DNA of 64,000 nucleotides from Paracoccaceae bacterium (GTDB lineage: Bacteria; Pseudomonadota; Alphaproteobacteria; Rhodobacterales; Rhodobacteraceae): assembly GCA_009773375.1 (NCBI GenBank), contig WRPH01000001.1, forward strand, positions 120,337 through 184,336, given 5' to 3'. Of the stretch, positions 54,626 through 63,532 are shown piece after piece. The translations under genes were made by a program, and so were the position numbers. Within the stretch, counting starts at the first letter, position 1; each line of letters begins with the position of its first letter. The notes under the pieces were generated by a model. It was given only the letters and a program-made list of their open reading frames with translations, searched no databases and was not told the origin of the DNA.

Positions 54626-55057
54626 ATGGATATTGCAGCTTTCTTCACAGACCCAGCCCGCCTACTGGCCCTGTCGGCGCTTGGCTACATCATTGTGGTT
54701 TCAACGCTGACCTATCTGGTCTTCGCCAATGACAAACGCCGCGCCGAACTGGGCGACAGGCGTGTGCCCGAAGCCACGCTTTTGTTGCTGGCCGGTCTGG
54801 GCGGCTGGCCGGGGGCAAAGCTGGCGCAACTCCGCCTGCGCCACAAGACCCGCAAGCGCCCGTTTCGGCTGCTGTTGAATCTCTGCGGCCTGCTGCTGCC
54901 GCTGTGGGTCGGCTTGGCGCTGGCGCAAGACGTGGCATGGGCCGCGCTTGCGGATCAGGCCACGACCTCGGTGCAAGGTTTCCTTGCCGACGCGGGCGGC
55001 GGATCAACAGACAAACCCGCCCTGCCGCGCCGCTTTGGCCCCGGCAGCAGCGAGTAA
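54626..55057 (+). CDS. DUF1294 membrane protein
   Basis: A 143-aa protein with an N-terminal helix (LSALGYIIVVSTLTYLVFA), then the DUF1294 pattern NDKRRAELGDRRVPEATLLLLAGLGGWPGAKLAQLRLRHKTRKRPF, and a third helix LCGLLLPLWVGLALA. The hydrophilic tail is not conserved. Function of the family is unknown. Confidence 0.83.
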   Translation: MDIAAFFTDPARLLALSALGYIIVVSTLTYLVFANDKRRAELGDRRVPEATLLLLAGLGGWPGAKLAQLRLRHKTRKRPFRLLLNLCGLLLPLWVGLALAQDVAWAALADQATTSVQGFLADAGGGSTDKPALPRRFGPGSSE

Positions 55058-55159
55058 GCCCGGCAAGCCACCGCCGACGGCCGCAAATGCGATTCATCTT
55101 GCACTAGGGAGACGGGCGAATCTGGGGTAGCATTCTTCTGCAACCGCAAGGAGGATACG

Positions 55160-55345
55160 ATGTCAAAACATCTCGCAGATCATCGCACGGCGTCCGAAGG
55201 CGGGCGGGTCAAGCATTTCCTCCGCCTCGCGCGGGATCGCTCTGATGCCGCTTGGCGTGCCGTCTGGCAGCGCCCGCGTGAGCGTGATGAAGGCAACCGC
55301 CGCGTGCTGGAATATGTCCGCATCGAACGCGAGCGGCAGGTTTAA
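55160..55345 (+). CDS. Small hypothetical protein, 61 aa
   Basis: The peptide is basic and very rich in Arg (MSKHLADHRTASEGGRVKHF, then repeated RER/RDR motifs). AAGGAGGA lies eight bases before the ATG, a near-perfect ribosome site that supports expression. The composition suggests nucleic-acid binding, but there is no recognisable domain. Confidence 0.55.
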   Translation: MSKHLADHRTASEGGRVKHFLRLARDRSDAAWRAVWQRPRERDEGNRRVLEYVRIERERQV

Positions 55346-55350
55346 CCAAC

Positions 55351-55378
55351 AAAAAGGCCGCGCAACCCCAGCGCGGCC
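55351..55378 (-). terminator. Terminator of ilvE
   Basis: GGCCGCGC and GCGCGGCC make a perfect 8-bp stem with a 7-nt loop; on the minus strand TTTTT follows. It lies 48 bp past the ilvE stop and also just after the 61-aa gene. Confidence 0.8.
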
Positions 55379-55395
55379 CCGATTGCCAGAGGTAG

Positions 55396-55415
55396 GGTGC
55401 GTGATGTCACGCACC
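55396..55415. repeat. Short palindromic repeat, second copy
   Basis: GGTGCGTGA and TCACGCACC pair with a TG loop, preceded by GTAG. The same element with a TT loop is at 24569-24588. It lies 11 bp past the ilvE stop. Confidence 0.7.
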
Positions 55416-55425
55416 GCTAGTCTGC

Positions 55426-56295
55426 TTACGCCCGCACCAGCTTTTCATAATCATTCGAGATCGCCTGCGTCAGCGCGCCAACCTCAAAGTTATAATCACC
55501 AATCTGCCCGACTGGCGTCACTTCCGCCGCCGTGCCGGTCAGCCAGCACTGCTGGAAGCCCTCCAGCTCGGCTGGCAGGATGTGCCGCTCATGCACGGTG
55601 ATGCCCTTGTCGCGCAGCATCCCGATCACCGTCTGCCGGGTGATGCCATTCAGGAACGCATCCGGCAGCGGCGTATGCACTTCGCCATCCTTCACAAAGA
55701 AGATATTCGCCCCGGTCGCCTCGGCCACATAGCCGCGATAGTCGAACATCATCGCATCTGAACAGCCCTTGGCCTCGGCCGCATGCTTCGACATCGTGCA
55801 GATCATGTACAGCCCCGCCGCCTTCGCCGCATGCGGGATGGTTTCCGGCGAGGGCCGCTTCCACTTGGCGATATCCAGCTTCGCACCCTTCATCTTGGCG
55901 TCGCCGTAGTAATTCCCCCACGACCACACCGCCACCGCCAGCCGGATCGGGTTTTTCTTCGAGGCCACGCCCATATCCTCGCCCGCACCGCGCCACGCCA
56001 GCGCGCGCACATAGGCATCGGTCAGCCCGTTGGCCTTCAGCGTCGCCTCTTTGGCCGCCTCAATCTCCGCCACCGAAAACGGCAGCGGCATGTCCAGCAG
56101 CTCGCCCGATTTGCGCAGCCGCTCGGAATGCTCCACCGATTTGAAGATCTTGCCGTTATAGCAACGCTCGCCCTCAAACACCGAAGACGCATAATGCAAG
56201 GCATGGGTCAGGATATGCACGTTCGCCGAACGCCATTCCACCAGCTTGCCATCCATCCAGATGAACCCGTCGCGATCGTCATACCCAGCCATCAT
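55426..56295 (-). CDS. ilvE: Branched-chain amino acid aminotransferase
   Basis: A 289-aa fold-type IV PLP enzyme for the last step of valine, leucine and isoleucine synthesis. HALHYASSVFEGERCY, the mid-protein GNYYGDAKMKG region and GYVAEATGANIFFVKDG with the conserved Glu are visible; a late WLTGTAAEVTPV completes the cofactor pocket. The two ATGs at 56295 and 56292 follow GGGAGGCG. It is divergent from petP. Confidence 0.95.
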   Translation of the reverse strand: MMAGYDDRDGFIWMDGKLVEWRSANVHILTHALHYASSVFEGERCYNGKIFKSVEHSERLRKSGELLDMPLPFSVAEIEAAKEATLKANGLTDAYVRALAWRGAGEDMGVASKKNPIRLAVAVWSWGNYYGDAKMKGAKLDIAKWKRPSPETIPHAAKAAGLYMICTMSKHAAEAKGCSDAMMFDYRGYVAEATGANIFFVKDGEVHTPLPDAFLNGITRQTVIGMLRDKGITVHERHILPAELEGFQQCWLTGTAAEVTPVGQIGDYNFEVGALTQAISNDYEKLVRA

Positions 56296-56341
56296 CGCCT
56301 CCCGTTTTTGCGAATGTTGCGCAATATAGGTCCAAATCGGA

Positions 56342-56353
56342 CGCAATATTGCG
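56342..56353. promoter_or_regulatory. 12-bp palindrome between ilvE and petP
   Basis: CGCAATATTGCG is a perfect 12-bp palindrome. A related GCGCAATAT half (from 56319) lies 22 bp away, two helical turns. It is placed between the divergent starts and could bind a regulator such as PetP. Confidence 0.45.
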
Positions 56354-56383
56354 CGAAATCGTCGCTTCGCTAAACGTTATGTC

Positions 56384-56412
56384 TTGGAATGTCAACAACA
56401 CTGACATAAATT
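56384..56412 (+). promoter_or_regulatory. petP-petR promoter with internal inverted repeat
   Basis: TTGGAA (56384-56389) and TAAATT (56407-56412) are spaced by 17 bp. The spacer carries ATGTCA-N7-TGACAT (56389-56407), a perfect inverted repeat suited to repression by a dimer. AAAGGAGA follows before the petP ATG. Confidence 0.6.
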
Positions 56413-56430
56413 CAGGGAAAGGAGACTCCG

Positions 56431-56931
56431 ATGGCCGATCCCACTCCCGGCGGCGAAAGCCTGCTGTTTCTCACCGATGAAAACCTGCGCAAGGGCATCG
56501 AGGCGATGTTTTTCGCCTATCGCGGCTTCACCGCAGACCCGGATCGTATCCTTGAAACCATGGATTATGGTCGCGCCCACCACCGCGCCGTGCATTTCAT
56601 CCATCGCAGCCCCGGCACCACCGTCGGCAATCTGCTGACCATCCTCGGCGTCACCAAACAGTCGCTGAACCGCGTCTTGCGCACCCTGTTTGACGATGGC
56701 CTTGTCGAGGCCCGCGTCGGCAAGCAAGACAAACGCGAACGCCACCTGCACCTGACCGAAAAGGGCCGCGCGCTGGAACGCGCCCTGTCCGATGCCCAGC
56801 GCGCCCGCATGCGCGCCGCCTACCGCGCCGCCGGACCGAACGCCGTGCAAGGTTTCCGCACCGTGCTCGAAGCAATGATGGACCCCGAGCAACGCCGTCA
56901 GTATCAAGGCCTGAAAGAGGGCAGCGCATGA
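56431..56931 (+). CDS. petP: MarR family regulator PetP
   Basis: A 166-aa winged-helix regulator: MDYGRAHHRAVHFIHRSPGTTVGNLLTILGVTKQSLNRVLRTLFDDGL, wing DKRERHLHLTEKGRAL. It is encoded in a 4-nt overlap before the response-regulator gene petR, the petP-petR arrangement known from Rhodobacter. In Rhodobacter capsulatus that pair is next to the cytochrome bc1 genes; here ilvE is the neighbour. Confidence 0.87.
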   Translation: MADPTPGGESLLFLTDENLRKGIEAMFFAYRGFTADPDRILETMDYGRAHHRAVHFIHRSPGTTVGNLLTILGVTKQSLNRVLRTLFDDGLVEARVGKQDKRERHLHLTEKGRALERALSDAQRARMRAAYRAAGPNAVQGFRTVLEAMMDPEQRRQYQGLKEGSA

Positions 56932-57629
56932 ATGATCTTCCGGCACATCTTCTGGTCGTCGATGACGATGAACGCATCCGTGGCCTGTTGCAGAAGTTTC
57001 TGATCCGCAACGGCTTTCTGGTGTCCGTCGCCCGCGACGCCGCGCAGGCCCGCCGCCTGCTGGCCGGTCTGGATTTCGACATGCTGGTGCTGGATGTGAT
57101 GATGCCCGGCGAAGACGGCATCAGCCTGACCCGCGATCTGCGCAAACGCCTGACCGTGCCGATCCTGCTGCTGACCGCCAAGGGCGAAACCGTCAACCGC
57201 ATCGAAGGCTTCGAGGCTGGTGCAGATGACTATCTGGTCAAGCCCTTTGAGCCGAAAGAACTGCTGCTGCGCATCAACGCCATCCTGCGGCGGATGCCTT
57301 CCAACAAGCCCGACACCGCCGCCCCCAAGGTGCTGCATATGGGCAACGTCCGCTACGACATGGATCGTGGCGAACTGTGGCGCGGCACCGATCCGATCCG
57401 GCTGACCTCGACCGAGGCCGCGCTGATGCGCATCTTCTCTGCCCAGCCCGGCACGCCCTTGTCCCGCGATAAACTCGTCGGTGACATGCCGCGCGAAGAC
57501 AGCGCCGGTCAGGAACGCGCGGTTGACGTGCAGATCACCCGCCTGCGCCGCAAGATCGAGGATGACCCGAAAGTGCCGCGCTATCTGCAAACCGTGCGCG
57601 GCGAAGGCTACATGCTGCAACCGGATTAA
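56928..57629 (+). CDS. petR: OmpR-family response regulator PetR
   Basis: A 233-aa two-domain regulator. The receiver domain has VVDDDERIRGLLQKFL, the phosphorylated Asp in MLVLDVMMPGEDG and the LLTAKGE/VKPFEPKEL switch residues. The DNA-binding wing-helix ends in VQITRLRRKIEDDPKVPRYLQTVRGEGYML. No histidine kinase is encoded nearby, so it is orphan in this window. Confidence 0.92.
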   Translation: MNDLPAHLLVVDDDERIRGLLQKFLIRNGFLVSVARDAAQARRLLAGLDFDMLVLDVMMPGEDGISLTRDLRKRLTVPILLLTAKGETVNRIEGFEAGADDYLVKPFEPKELLLRINAILRRMPSNKPDTAAPKVLHMGNVRYDMDRGELWRGTDPIRLTSTEAALMRIFSAQPGTPLSRDKLVGDMPREDSAGQERAVDVQITRLRRKIEDDPKVPRYLQTVRGEGYMLQPD

Positions 57630-57752
57630 GGCAATTCACGTTTTATCTGACCTCTTGCAAACCGCTCCAAGCCGAAAATTCGCCATTATCATCGGCTTAA
57701 CCTGTGACCTTGACCCGTGCCCCTGCCACTTTGGCCTTTTGTAATTCCGGAG

Positions 57753-58250
57753 ATGTCCTTGTCCTTGCTGAAACTCGCCGCCGCTTGCGGCCTCGCCCTG
57801 CTGTCCACCGCCGCCACCGCGCAAGATCTTGTGCCCTATTCCGAAGCCGGTGGCTGGGCGGTCGAGGTTGACCCGACCTTGGGCAACGGTTGCCTGCTGT
57901 CCTCTGATTTCGAAGATGGCAGCCATGTTCGCATCGGTTTTGACCGCACCGCAGGCAATGGCTATGTCGCTGCTGCCAACGATGCTTGGGGTGACATCAC
58001 CGACGGCACCGAATACCCAATCAGCTTCATGCTGGATGATGAAAAATATGATGGCAGCGCCATCGGCATGCATCTGGATGGCGTCCCCGGCGTCGTCGTT
58101 ACCTTCGATTCGATTGATTTCCTCACCGATCTTGCCGCCCGCAACACCCTGGTGCTGCAAACTGAAGGTGCCGACGTGATGGCGATCGACCTGTCCGGCA
58201 CCGATGAGGCGATCACCGAAACCATCGCGTGTCAAGACGAACAAGGCTAA
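57753..58250 (+). CDS. Hypothetical exported protein, 165 aa
   Basis: A signal peptide (MSLSLLKLAAACGLALLSTAATA) is followed by a mature ~140-aa acidic domain: WAVEVDPTLGNGCLLSSDFEDGSHVRIGF, then YPISFMLDDEKYDG and VVVTFDSIDFLTDLA. The pattern is mostly beta and the C-terminus has one Cys that could pair with that at GCLL. I do not know its function; it is probably periplasmic. Confidence 0.7.
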   Translation: MSLSLLKLAAACGLALLSTAATAQDLVPYSEAGGWAVEVDPTLGNGCLLSSDFEDGSHVRIGFDRTAGNGYVAAANDAWGDITDGTEYPISFMLDDEKYDGSAIGMHLDGVPGVVVTFDSIDFLTDLAARNTLVLQTEGADVMAIDLSGTDEAITETIACQDEQG

Positions 58251-58332
58251 GATGCACCCGCCAATTCGACGGCATTTGATTAAAATTTGCCTTCATCTTG
58301 GTGGAAATACTCCGCTGGGTGAGATGCGCCCG

Positions 58333-58448
58333 GACGATCTTCCAGTGGAAGATCGTCAGCATCGAACGCCCGATCCGCAAGGATCGGGCCGGGTAAACGC
58401 GGGGGTGCGAAGCTCCCGCCACACTCCATGCCGCAAACCGCAGTTTGC
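58333..58448. repeat. Cluster of three perfect hairpins
   Basis: Three hairpins lie in 116 bp: GACGATCTTCC/GGAAGATCGTC with AGT loop (58333-58357), CCCGATCC/GGATCGGG with GCAA loop (58369-58388), and GCAAAC/GTTTGC with CGCA loop (58433-58448). CTTCATCTTGG and GAAATACTCCG at 58291-58315 resemble the other intergenic repeats. The spacer 58251-58501 has no convincing gene. Confidence 0.7.
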
Positions 58449-58501
58449 CAATCCCGCCACCTGCGCTACGATCTGGGCTATTCCCAACGGCAGGCCCCGG
58501 C

Positions 58502-59428
58502 GTGACAACCCTTCTGATCCACTCCCCGCACTCCACCGACCACATCACCCCGCCCGGCCACCCCGAGCAGGTGGCCCGCTATGCCGCCGCACTGGCCGGG
58601 GCGCAGGGGCTGGACCTGTTGCACCGCGATGCGCCGCTTGGCCGCGATGAAGACATCCTGCGCGCCCATCCCGCCCGCTATCTGGCACGCGTCCGCGCCG
58701 CGTCGCCCAGCGCTGGCTGGACGCAACTGGATGGCGACACCTACCTTTCCCCCGGTTCTGTCACCGCCGCCCTGCATGCGGTTGGCGGAGCCTGCGCCGC
58801 CGTCGATGCGGTTCTTGCGGGTGAGGCGACAAACGCCTTTCTTGCTGCCCGTCCACCCGGCCACCATGCCGAAGCCGAAACCGCGATGGGCTTTTGCATC
58901 TTCGGAACAGTCTCTATTGCGGCACTCAGAGCCTTGAATCACCACAACCTCGCCCGCGTCGCCATTGTCGATTTCGATGTGCATCACGGCAACGGCACGC
59001 AAGACCTTCTCTGGAACGAACCCCGCGCGGTGTTCTGTTCCAGCCATCAGATGCCGCTGTATCCCGGCAGCGGCAGCCCGTCCGAAACCGGCGCGCATGG
59101 TCAGATCGTCAACGTGCCGCTGCGCGAAGGCACCGGTGGCGGCCCGATGCGTGAGGCTTACGAGACCCGCATCTTCCCCCGCATCGCCGCATGGCAGCCC
59201 GAGCTGATCCTGATTTCCGCAGGCTTTGACGCGCATGAAGCCGACCCGCTGGCGGGCCTCGACTGGCAGACCGAAGACTACGCCTGGCTCACCCGGCGCA
59301 TCTGCGATTTGGCCGATGCGCATTGCGCGGGCCGGGTGGTATCCTGCCTTGAGGGCGGTTATGATCTGCCCGCGTTGACCGCTTCGGTCGCCGCACATCT
59401 GGGTGTTTTGCAGGAGCGTGGCCGATGA
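58502..59428 (+). CDS. Histone-deacetylase-family (acetylpolyamine amidohydrolase-like) protein
   Basis: A 308-aa class II HDAC-fold zinc hydrolase. PGHHAEAETAMGFC contains the active-site histidines, FDVHHGNGTQD holds zinc ligands, and ISAGFDAHEADPLAG is the third motif. Bacterial members deacetylate acetylpolyamines, acetoin-related or other acylated compounds. The GTG at 58502 is used. It overlaps xseB by 4 nt. Confidence 0.92.
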   Translation: MTTLLIHSPHSTDHITPPGHPEQVARYAAALAGAQGLDLLHRDAPLGRDEDILRAHPARYLARVRAASPSAGWTQLDGDTYLSPGSVTAALHAVGGACAAVDAVLAGEATNAFLAARPPGHHAEAETAMGFCIFGTVSIAALRALNHHNLARVAIVDFDVHHGNGTQDLLWNEPRAVFCSSHQMPLYPGSGSPSETGAHGQIVNVPLREGTGGGPMREAYETRIFPRIAAWQPELILISAGFDAHEADPLAGLDWQTEDYAWLTRRICDLADAHCAGRVVSCLEGGYDLPALTASVAAHLGVLQERGR

Positions 59429-59664
59429 CCGATAAACCCGTAGCGGATATGTCCTTCGAAGAGGCCATGGCCGCCCTCGAATCCGTCGTCACCCAGCTGG
59501 AACGCGGCGAGGTCGCCTTGGAACAATCCATCGCACTTTACGAACGCGGAGCCGCGCTGAAAGCCCATTGCGCCGCCAAACTCGCCAAAGCCGAAGAGAA
59601 GGTCGAACTGATCCGCGCCGCCGAAGGCCGCGCCGTATCCACCTCCCCGGTGGAGGGGATGTGA
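59425..59664 (+). CDS. xseB: Exodeoxyribonuclease VII small subunit
   Basis: A 79-aa helical protein with the XseB core SFEEAMAALESVVTQLERGEVALEQSIALYERGAALKAHC. It joins XseA in degrading single-stranded DNA. It overlaps the HDAC-like gene upstream and ispA downstream by 4 nt each, so the cluster is translationally coupled. Confidence 0.95.
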   Translation: MTDKPVADMSFEEAMAALESVVTQLERGEVALEQSIALYERGAALKAHCAAKLAKAEEKVELIRAAEGRAVSTSPVEGM

Positions 59665-60530
59665 GCTTTCCCGCCCTGCTGGCCGCCGATGCCGCGCTGA
59701 TCCAGGCCCGGCTCGACGCCGCCTTTGCCACCCTGCCGGATCAAGCCGTGATCCACGCCATGGCCTATGCCAGCGCGGGCGGCAAACGCCTGCGCGGTTT
59801 CCTGACGCTGGAATCCGCCCGCATGCTGGGCCTGCGTTCTGAAACCGCGATTCCTGCCGCCGCCTCGGTCGAGGCGCTGCACGCCTATTCGCTCGTCCAC
59901 GACGACCTGCCCGCGATGGACAACGACGCGCTGCGCCGCGGCCTGCCGACCGTGCATGTCAAATGGGATGAGGCCACCGCGATTCTGGCCGGTGACGCGC
60001 TGCAAACGCTGGCCTTCGATCTGCTGACCGACCCGGCTCTTGGCAGCGCCGAAACCCGGCTTGCCTTGGTCGCAGGCCTTGCCAAAGCCTCTGGCGCGCA
60101 GGGCATGGTTCTGGGCCAAGCGCTTGACATCGCCGCCGAATCCGCCGCCACCCCCCTCAATCTTGATCAGATCACCCACCTGCAAGCCGGGAAAACCGGC
60201 GCGTTGATCTGCCATGCCGCCGAGTCGGGCGCGATCCTTGCAGGCGAAAACCCCGCCGCCCTGCGCGCCTACGCCACCGCCCTCGGCCTCGCCTTCCAGA
60301 TCGCCGACGATATCCTCGATGTGACAGGCGACGCGCAAAAGGCCGGGAAACGCCTGCAAAAAGATGCCGCCGCCAGCAAAGCCACCTTCGTTTCCCTGCT
60401 CGGCCTTGATGCCGCCCGCGCCCGCGCCATATCCCTGATCACCGAGGCTTGCGACCACCTCGCCCCCTACGGCGCATCCGCGCAAAACCTGATAGACTGC
60501 GCCCGTTTCGTCATCGCACGGGAAAGCTGA
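59661..60530 (+). CDS. ispA: Polyprenyl synthetase (farnesyl diphosphate synthase)
   Basis: A 289-aa trans-prenyltransferase that adds isopentenyl diphosphate to allylic diphosphates. The first aspartate motif is LVHDDLPAMDND and the second QIADDILDVTGD; GGKRLRGFL begins the IPP site. The GTG at 59661 overlaps the xseB stop. Chain length (C15 or C20) cannot be read from the sequence with certainty. Confidence 0.93.
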   Translation: MSFPALLAADAALIQARLDAAFATLPDQAVIHAMAYASAGGKRLRGFLTLESARMLGLRSETAIPAAASVEALHAYSLVHDDLPAMDNDALRRGLPTVHVKWDEATAILAGDALQTLAFDLLTDPALGSAETRLALVAGLAKASGAQGMVLGQALDIAAESAATPLNLDQITHLQAGKTGALICHAAESGAILAGENPAALRAYATALGLAFQIADDILDVTGDAQKAGKRLQKDAAASKATFVSLLGLDAARARAISLITEACDHLAPYGASAQNLIDCARFVIARES

Positions 60531-60536
60531 GGCCCC

Positions 60537-62450
60537 ATGTCAAACCGCCCCGTCACCCCGCTTCTCGACCGCGTGCATCTGCCCGCCGATTTGAAATCGC
60601 TGACCGACCGCGAGCTGCGCCAACTGGCCGATGAGCTACGCGCCGAAACCATCTCGGCGGTGTCTGTCACCGGCGGCCATCTGGGTGCCGGTCTGGGCGT
60701 CGTCGAACTCACCGTCGCCCTGCACGCCGTCTTCCACGCCCCGCGCGACAAGATCATCTGGGATGTCGGCCACCAGTGCTATCCGCATAAAATCCTCACC
60801 GGGCGGCGCGACCGTATCCGCACCCTGCGCAGCGAAGGCGGCCTGTCCGGCTTTACCAAGCGCAGCGAATCCCCCTACGATCCGTTCGGTGCGGCGCATT
60901 CCTCCACCTCGATTTCCGCCGCTTTGGGCTTTGCCATGGCCGCCGATCTGGGCGGCGATCCCGGCGATGCCATCGCTATCATCGGCGATGGCTCCATGTC
61001 GGCAGGCATGGCGTTCGAGGCGATGAACAACGCGGGCCACCTGAAGAAACGCCTGTTTGTCATCCTGAACGACAATGAAATGTCCATCGCCCCGCCGGTT
61101 GGCGCGCTGTCGGCCTACCTGTCGCGCATGTATGCGGGCGAGCCGTTTCAGGATCTGAAATCCGCCGCCAAAGGCATGGTTTCCCTGCTGCCCGAACCCT
61201 TCCAAGAGGGTGCCCGCCGCGCCAAGGAAATGCTGAAAGGCATGGCCGTCGGCGGCACGCTGTTCGAGGAACTGGGCTTTTCCTATGTCGGCCCGATTGA
61301 CGGCCACGATCTGGATCAGCTTCTCCCCGTGCTACGGACCGCGCAGGCCCGCGCCACAGGCCCGATGCTGATCCATGTGCTGACCAAAAAAGGCAAAGGC
61401 TACGCCCCCGCCGAGGCCGCGCGCGACAAGGGCCACGCCACCGCCAAATTCGATGTGCTGACCGGTGTGCAGCAAAAAGCCGCCTCCAACGCGCCCAGCT
61501 ACACCAAGGTTTTCGCGCAATCGCTGATCAAGGAAGCCGAGCAAGACGATAAAATCGTCGCCATCACCGCCGCGATGCCCGACGGCACCGGGCTGGATCT
61601 GTTCGGCGCGCGCTTTCCGAAACGCACCTTTGATGTCGGCATCGCCGAACAGCACGCCGTCACCTTTTCGGCTGGCCTCGCCGCTGGCGGCATGAAGCCG
61701 TTCTGCACGATCTATTCCACCTTCCTGCAACGCGGTTACGATCAGGTGGTGCACGACGTTGCCATTCAGCGCCTGCCCGTCCGCTTTGCCATCGACCGCG
61801 CCGGATTGGTCGGCGCAGACGGCGCCACCCACGCCGGGTCTTTCGACATTGCCTTCCTTGCCAACCTGCCCGGCATCGTGGTGATGGCGGCGGCGGATGA
61901 GGCCGAACTGGTCCACATGGTCGCCACCGCCGCCGCCCATAACGATGGCCCCATCGCCTTCCGCTACCCGCGCGGCGAAGGTACCGGGGTTGAAATGCCC
62001 GGCCGGGGCGTGCCCTTGGAAATCGGTAAAGGCCGCCTGATCCAGCAAGGCAGCCGCGTGGCATTGCTGTCCTTCGGCACCCGCCTGTCTGAGGTGCAAA
62101 AAGCCGCAGAATCGCTGGCCGCCAAAGGCCTGACCCCCACCATAGCCGACGCCCGCTTTGCCAAACCGCTGGACCGCGACCTGATCCTAAGCCTTGCCCG
62201 CAACCACGAAGCGCTGATCACCCTCGAAGAAGGCGCCATCGGCGGCTTCGGCAGCCACGTCGCACAGCTTCTGGCGGAAGAGGGTATCTTCGACACCGGG
62301 CTGAAATACCGCAGCATGGTCCTGCCCGACACCTTCATCGACCACGCCAGCCCCGAAGCCATGTATCGCAGCGCCGGCATGGACGCCGCCCACATCGAAG
62401 CGAAGGTGCTGGAAGTTCTGGGCGTGGCGGTGGTGGGGATGCGGGCGTAA
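60537..62450 (+). CDS. dxs: 1-deoxy-D-xylulose-5-phosphate synthase
   Basis: A 637-aa thiamin diphosphate enzyme that condenses pyruvate with glyceraldehyde 3-phosphate, the first step of the MEP isoprenoid pathway. It shows the [18 protein letters not shown] cofactor motif, [11 protein letters not shown], the transketolase-type [16 protein letters not shown] and [18 protein letters not shown]. It is 6 nt after ispA, pairing precursor synthesis with chain elongation. Regulation was not visible. Confidence 0.98.
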   Translation: MSNRPVTPLLDRVHLPADLKSLTDRELRQLADELRAETISAVSVTGGHLGAGLGVVELTVALHAVFHAPRDKIIWDVGHQCYPHKILTGRRDRIRTLRSEGGLSGFTKRSESPYDPFGAAHSSTSISAALGFAMAADLGGDPGDAIAIIGDGSMSAGMAFEAMNNAGHLKKRLFVILNDNEMSIAPPVGALSAYLSRMYAGEPFQDLKSAAKGMVSLLPEPFQEGARRAKEMLKGMAVGGTLFEELGFSYVGPIDGHDLDQLLPVLRTAQARATGPMLIHVLTKKGKGYAPAEAARDKGHATAKFDVLTGVQQKAASNAPSYTKVFAQSLIKEAEQDDKIVAITAAMPDGTGLDLFGARFPKRTFDVGIAEQHAVTFSAGLAAGGMKPFCTIYSTFLQRGYDQVVHDVAIQRLPVRFAIDRAGLVGADGATHAGSFDIAFLANLPGIVVMAAADEAELVHMVATAAAHNDGPIAFRYPRGEGTGVEMPGRGVPLEIGKGRLIQQGSRVALLSFGTRLSEVQKAAESLAAKGLTPTIADARFAKPLDRDLILSLARNHEALITLEEGAIGGFGSHVAQLLAEEGIFDTGLKYRSMVLPDTFIDHASPEAMYRSAGMDAAHIEAKVLEVLGVAVVGMRA

Positions 62451-62484
62451 ACCGCAGATCACGCGCCACGCTGTTGCCCAAAAG

Positions 62485-62514
62485 AAAAGCCCCGCACGAT
62501 CACGCGGGGCTTCT
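62485..62514 (-). terminator. Terminator between dxs and terC
   Basis: GCCCCGC and GCGGGGC form a 7-bp stem extended by AA/TT, with an 8-nt loop. On the minus strand TTTTCTTTT follows, so it ends the terC transcript about 52 bp past its stop; it may also serve dxs. Confidence 0.75.
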
Positions 62515-62563
62515 ACAACGATTAGCAACTCCTTACCGTAGAGCTGCAACCTATTGAAATCAC

Positions 62564-63532
62564 TTAGACTTCAAGCTTGTCCACACGCGGCGCATCCCGG
62601 GTTTTCCACAGCGAAACCCCCACCCCGGCAGCAAGGATCACAAACGTCACCCCCAGCGACCAGCTCGGCGGAAACTTCTGCAGCCCCATCAGGTCTGCCA
62701 CGAACACCTTCGACCCGATGAACACCAGGAGCAAAGCCAGCGCGTATTTCAGGTAGGCAAAGCGGTGCAAGATCGCCGACAGCGCGAAATACAGCGCCCG
62801 CAGGCCCAGAATAGCGAAGATGTTCGAGGTGTAGACCAGGAACGGATCAGTCGTGATCGCAAACACCGCCGGCACCGAATCCACCGCGAACACCAGATCA
62901 GCAATCTCGATGATCACCAGCGCCAGAAACAGCGGCGTCGCAAACCGGACCCCGTTCTTCATCACAAAGAACGACCGCCCGTGCAGTTCTTCCGTCACCC
63001 GCATGTGCCGCTTCAGAAACCGCAGCAGCGGCCCGTCAATCGAATGCTCGGCATCGCCCATGAACAGCATCTTGATGCCGGTAAAGATCAGGAAAGCCGC
63101 GAACACATACAGCAGCCAGCCATATTCCGCGATCAAGGTCGCCCCCAGCCCGATCATGATGCCACGCAGCACGATCACGCCCAGAATGCCCCAGAACAGC
63201 ACCCGATGCTGATACTGCCGCGGGATCGCAAAGGTGCTGAAGATCAGCGCGATCACAAACACGTTGTCCATCGCCAACGTCTTTTCCACCACGAAAGCGG
63301 TCAGATAGGCCGCCGTCGCTTCGCCGCCCATTTGCCAGTAGACAAACGCCGAAAACGCCACCCCCAGCGAGATATACAGCGCCGACATCCGCAGGCTTTG
63401 CGCCACGCCGATTTCCGCCTCACCCTTGTTCAGCAGCCCCAAGTCCAGCACCAGCAGCGCCAGCACCAGACCAATAAAGGTCAGCCACATCCACAGCGGC
63501 GTCCCCATCACGATTAACGTCAGAAATTCCAT
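62564..63532 (-). CDS. TerC/Alx family membrane protein
   Basis: A 322-aa protein with about nine helices. TerC marks are visible: FVVEKTLAMDNVFVIALIFS and EIADLVFAVDSVPAVFAIT, with acidic residues in the membrane, plus FVYTSNIFAILGLRALYF. Relatives export manganese or act in metal loading of secreted proteins (Alx, MeeF/Y). ATG 63532 follows GAGGTCGAGGG; the frame to 63562 is not preferred. Upstream lie a promoter and a structured leader. Confidence 0.93.
   Translation of the reverse strand: MEFLTLIVMGTPLWMWLTFIGLVLALLVLDLGLLNKGEAEIGVAQSLRMSALYISLGVAFSAFVYWQMGGEATAAYLTAFVVEKTLAMDNVFVIALIFSTFAIPRQYQHRVLFWGILGVIVLRGIMIGLGATLIAEYGWLLYVFAAFLIFTGIKMLFMGDAEHSIDGPLLRFLKRHMRVTEELHGRSFFVMKNGVRFATPLFLALVIIEIADLVFAVDSVPAVFAITTDPFLVYTSNIFAILGLRALYFALSAILHRFAYLKYALALLLVFIGSKVFVADLMGLQKFPPSWSLGVTFVILAAGVGVSLWKTRDAPRVDKLEV

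Noticed and set aside
58333..58448. CRISPR array
   Set aside because: The three hairpins differ in sequence and are unevenly spaced; there are no direct repeats with unique spacers and no cas genes.
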